This document shows positions 62,994-64,000 of a stretch of DNA of 64,000 nt, in pieces. Positions within the stretch are counted from its first letter, which is position 1, and every line of letters begins with the position of its first letter. The notes below the pieces were generated by a model. It saw nothing but the letters and a program-made list of their open reading frames with translations. It was not told where the DNA came from and made no database searches. The stretch is from contig NZ_JAUYTR010000016.1 in NCBI RefSeq assembly GCF_030695065.1, positions 310,001 through 374,000 on the forward strand. Direction: 5' to 3'. A program made the translations under genes and the position numbers. The DNA comes from Sediminibacterium sp. GTDB lineage: Bacteria; Bacteroidota; Bacteroidia; Chitinophagales; Chitinophagaceae.

Positions 62994-64000
62994 ATGTTAT
63001 CGTTCTGGGAAAAAGACAGTTTTTATGCCGATACAGATATTGTGATCATCGGTGCCGGCCTAATGGGTCTTTGGTCTGCCTATGAATTAAAAAAAGCAGC
63101 TCCTTCCCTATCCATAACCATACTAGAAAAAAATGCAACCCCTTTAGGTGCTTCTACCCGCAATGCAGGTTTTGCTTGCTTCGGAAGTTTAACCGAATTA
63201 ATTAGTGATGAAACTACCATGGGTACTGCTGCCATGCTATCCATTGTAGAAAGCCGTTTTAAAGGCATCCAAAAAATACGTGCGAATTTTTCGGATGAAG
63301 CCATTCAATACGATGCTTGTGGAGGATTTGAAGCCATTCAAAATAATCATTTCACTGCGGCCAACTTAGATGGGCATATTCAGTATCTAAATGGGTTATT
63401 AGCACCCATAACAGGCAGCCATCAAACCTTTTGCAATGCTACCAAACAGCTGAATCGGTATGGGGTGAAAGCATTTGATCATTTGGTATACAATTCATTT
63501 GAAGCAGGCATTCACAGCGGTAAATTAGTAAATGAATTGACCAATAAAGTATTGGCATTGGACGTACGAATTATTAATGGTATAGAAGTGAAGGGTTGGA
63601 TTAAAACTGGCGAATCCATTGAGATAGCTACCCAGTTTGGACAAACCATCAAAGCCAAGCAGTTAATTGCTTGTATGAATGGATTTACTCAAACCCTTTT
63701 ACCACAATTGAATATTGTTCCTGCAAGAGGTCAAATACTCTTGACCAAACCCATTGATGGGTTAATTTTAAAAGGTACTTTCCATTTTGATGAAGGGTTT
63801 TATTACTGGAGAAATATTGGCAATCGAATACTAATTGGTGGGGCGCGTAATTTGGATATTGCAGGTGAACAAACTACCAATTTAGCAGGGTCAGATAAAA
63901 TCAGGAACCACTTAGCTCAATTTTTGGCTACCTATATTGATACGAATCACCCCATTGAAATAGAACAATACTGGAGCGGCATTATGGGCTTTACTCCCAA
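62994..64000 (+). CDS. FAD-dependent oxidoreductase (DAO family), truncated by window edge
   Basis: Forward translation MLSFWEKDSFYADTDIVIIGAGLMGLWSAYELKKAAPSLSITILEKNATPLGASTRNAGFACFGS...; no stop before the edge, so absent from the ORF track. Confidence 0.88.
   Translation, partial: MLSFWEKDSFYADTDIVIIGAGLMGLWSAYELKKAAPSLSITILEKNATPLGASTRNAGFACFGSLTELISDETTMGTAAMLSIVESRFKGIQKIRANFSDEAIQYDACGGFEAIQNNHFTAANLDGHIQYLNGLLAPITGSHQTFCNATKQLNRYGVKAFDHLVYNSFEAGIHSGKLVNELTNKVLALDVRIINGIEVKGWIKTGESIEIATQFGQTIKAKQLIACMNGFTQTLLPQLNIVPARGQILLTKPIDGLILKGTFHFDEGFYYWRNIGNRILIGGARNLDIAGEQTTNLAGSDKIRNHLAQFLATYIDTNHPIEIEQYWSGIMGFTP

Overview
This 64 kb window looks like a contiguous chromosomal segment from a Bacteroidota bacterium, probably Chitinophagaceae-like. 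The lineage is inferred from the fused SecDF, MqnE, a type-B gliding/T9SS C-terminal domain, TAnnTTTG -7 promoter motifs and a DUF3276 PUR protein. About 43 coding regions are supportable. Most are housekeeping genes: groES/groEL, gyrA, dnaE, secDF, nusB, yajC, coaE, trxA, serA, sdaA, ychF, a membrane pyrophosphatase, mqnE and a methylmalonyl-CoA mutase fragment at the left edge. There is one tRNA-Ser(TGA) and several clear intrinsic terminators. I saw no rRNA, CRISPR array, transposase, integrase, reverse transcriptase or recognisable defence operon. Two short stretches look accessory. (1) At ~52.4-53.4 kb a 37-nt perfect direct repeat brackets an orphan membrane-protein ORF and a long imperfect hairpin with a perfect 24-bp core. 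It resembles a lone integron-type gene cassette (attC-like/CALIN) or another integrase-less mobile cassette, and is the best candidate for something undescribed. (2) At ~42.5-42.76 kb a 26-bp-period tandem repeat is followed by a nested inverted repeat that starts directly at the 3' end of tRNA-Ser. At protein level, the most interesting item is a tandem pair of secreted M14 peptidases. One appears to have lost its zinc ligands and catalytic Glu, and both carry paired DxDxDG-type acidic insertions.
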